DNA of 64,000 nt from Fluviicola sp. Lineage in GTDB: Bacteria; Bacteroidota; Bacteroidia; Flavobacteriales_D; Crocinitomicaceae. How positions within the stretch are numbered: position 1 is the first letter of the stretch; each line of letters begins with the position of its first letter. Under the pieces are notes generated by a model. The model saw only the letters and a program-made list of their open reading frames with translations. It had not been told where the DNA came from and searched no databases. The DNA is taken from positions 1-64,000 of the forward strand of contig NZ_JBCNJT010000004.1 in assembly GCF_039596395.1 (NCBI RefSeq), written 5' to 3'. A program made the position numbers and the translations under genes. This document shows positions 63,182 through 64,000 of this stretch, in pieces.

Positions 63182-64000
63182 CTAGAAACCTGATGACATT
63201 TCGTTTATACTTCTTCTTCCTCTCACACGTGATCCTTCCATCAAACCATCCATGTGGCGGTTCAATAAGTAAGATTCAATTTGCTGAAGGGTATCTAAAA
63301 CTACTCCTACCATGATTAACAACGAAGTTCCTCCGAAGAAATACTCAAAACCAGAAGTAATATTACAAGCATATGCAATAGATGGCAAGATCGCGATCAA
63401 TGCAAGGAAGATAGATCCAGGCAAAGTAATGCGTGATACCAATGAATCGATATACTCGGCAGTTTCATCTCCCGGACGAACGCCAGGGATAAATCCTCCA
63501 CTGCGCTTCAAATCATCAGCCATTTTACGTGGGTTGATCATAATAGCAGTGTAGAAGTACGTAAATACGATAATCAAAAGCGCTAACAATGCGTTGTAAG
63601 GTACACCATGTGTATCTCCTAACGCGTATTGAATAACACCACCGTCTTTTTGCTGAGAGAAAATCATTACCGGGATAGTCATGATCGCTTGCGCGAAGAT
63701 GATCGGCATTACACCGGAAGCATTTACCTTCAAAGGCAAATAGTTTCTAGCTCCCTGCTCATCTACTGCTCTTGCTCCAACAACACGTTTTGCTGTGTTT
63801 AGAGGAACTTTACGCACACCTTGAACAATCAGGATTGTTCCAAGTACGATAAGCATGAATACGATGATCTCCAAAACAATTTTAAGCGGGAAATTTTTGT
63901 TAGCAGCCATTTCAGTAAGGAAAGAAGATGGGAGACGGGACAAGATCCCTACGGTAATCAATAACGAAATACCATTCCCGATTCCCTTATCTGTAATGCG
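63182..64000 (-). CDS. secY: SecY preprotein translocase subunit, C-terminal part (gene continues beyond window)
   Basis: 272 codons are visible; the frame is open at the right edge, beginning RITDKGIGNGISLLI, so the N-terminal part lies outside. About six membrane helices are present, with ASGVMPIIFAQAIMTIPV, NPRKMADDLKRSGGFIPGVRPG and ITLPGSIFLALIAILP, all standard SecY C-domain text. It ends GRRSINEMSSGF. SecY is the channel through which T9SS cargo and lipoproteins of this window would first cross the inner membrane. Confidence 0.97.
   Translation of the reverse strand, partial: RITDKGIGNGISLLITVGILSRLPSSFLTEMAANKNFPLKIVLEIIVFMLIVLGTILIVQGVRKVPLNTAKRVVGARAVDEQGARNYLPLKVNASGVMPIIFAQAIMTIPVMIFSQQKDGGVIQYALGDTHGVPYNALLALLIIVFTYFYTAIMINPRKMADDLKRSGGFIPGVRPGDETAEYIDSLVSRITLPGSIFLALIAILPSIAYACNITSGFEYFFGGTSLLIMVGVVLDTLQQIESYLLNRHMDGLMEGSRVRGRRSINEMSSGF

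Overview
The window reads as a chromosomal segment of a member of the Bacteroidota, most likely Flavobacteriales. The evidence is: signal-bearing proteins with type IX secretion (T9SS) sorting domains of both type A (8253-10451) and type B (53685-56309); a large TonB-dependent receptor with an N-terminal carboxypeptidase-regulatory-like domain; Bacteroidota -7 promoter boxes (TAnnTTTG) in front of many genes; starts without Shine-Dalgarno sequences; and the gene order secY-infA-rpmJ-rpsM-rpsK-rpsD-rpoA-rplQ-carA-eno. A Crocinitomicaceae/Fluviicola-like host is my guess only. I saw no tRNA, rRNA, CRISPR array or insertion sequence.

Layout. 1-6380 (minus): a secreted protein cut by the window edge and a TonB-dependent receptor upstream of it in one operon. 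6610-7970: a phosphopantetheinyl transferase overlapping a geranylgeranylglyceryl-phosphate synthase family gene. 8253-14166: a secreted M43 metalloprotease, an orphan protein, a degenerate helicase-like lobe, a small membrane protein and a 7TM-SpoIIE phosphatase. 14163-15508 (minus): nadC and a DUF4783 protein.

15683-40640 is a surface polysaccharide locus of about 25 kb. It starts with rlmH, whose stop lies 2 nt before the first polysaccharide gene. A plus-strand run follows: polymerase-like membrane protein, FkbM methyltransferase, Wzm/Wzt ABC exporter, glycosyltransferases and asnB. Next comes an inverted five-gene block (25557-30300) with fdtA/acyltransferase/fdtB-type genes for a dTDP-3-acylamino-3,6-dideoxyhexose, a polytopic membrane protein and a polyprenyl-phosphate-type GT2. 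A second plus run holds a methyltransferase, glycosyltransferases, a WbpG-like amidotransferase and an epimerase, and ends in a second asnB-like gene. Two tiny minus-strand genes, a lipoprotein and a 56-residue protein ending in CVGCGS, sit among the last members.

40720-46131 holds small stand-alone genes: a tandem AHSA1-domain protein, VOC, GNAT, Crp/Fnr, DUF4345-like, an SDR-AraC pair and rdgB. 46132-53489 carries monomeric NADP-isocitrate dehydrogenase, a small Cys-rich lipoprotein, a DUF4403 lipoprotein, an OmpA-family protein and urocanate hydratase. 53685-56681 is a small secreted protein upstream of a T9SS type B protein. 56953-64000 is housekeeping: eno, carA and the end of the ribosomal protein/alpha operon back to a partial secY.

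No dramatic new system stands out. The most interesting leads are a recurring arrangement that places a -7 promoter box 4-6 nt before the start codon (likely leaderless mRNAs), the CVGCGS mini-protein, a helicase lobe that has lost its ATP-binding motifs, three putative sugar amidotransferases in one glycan locus, and a paired family of tiny Cys-patterned lipoproteins.
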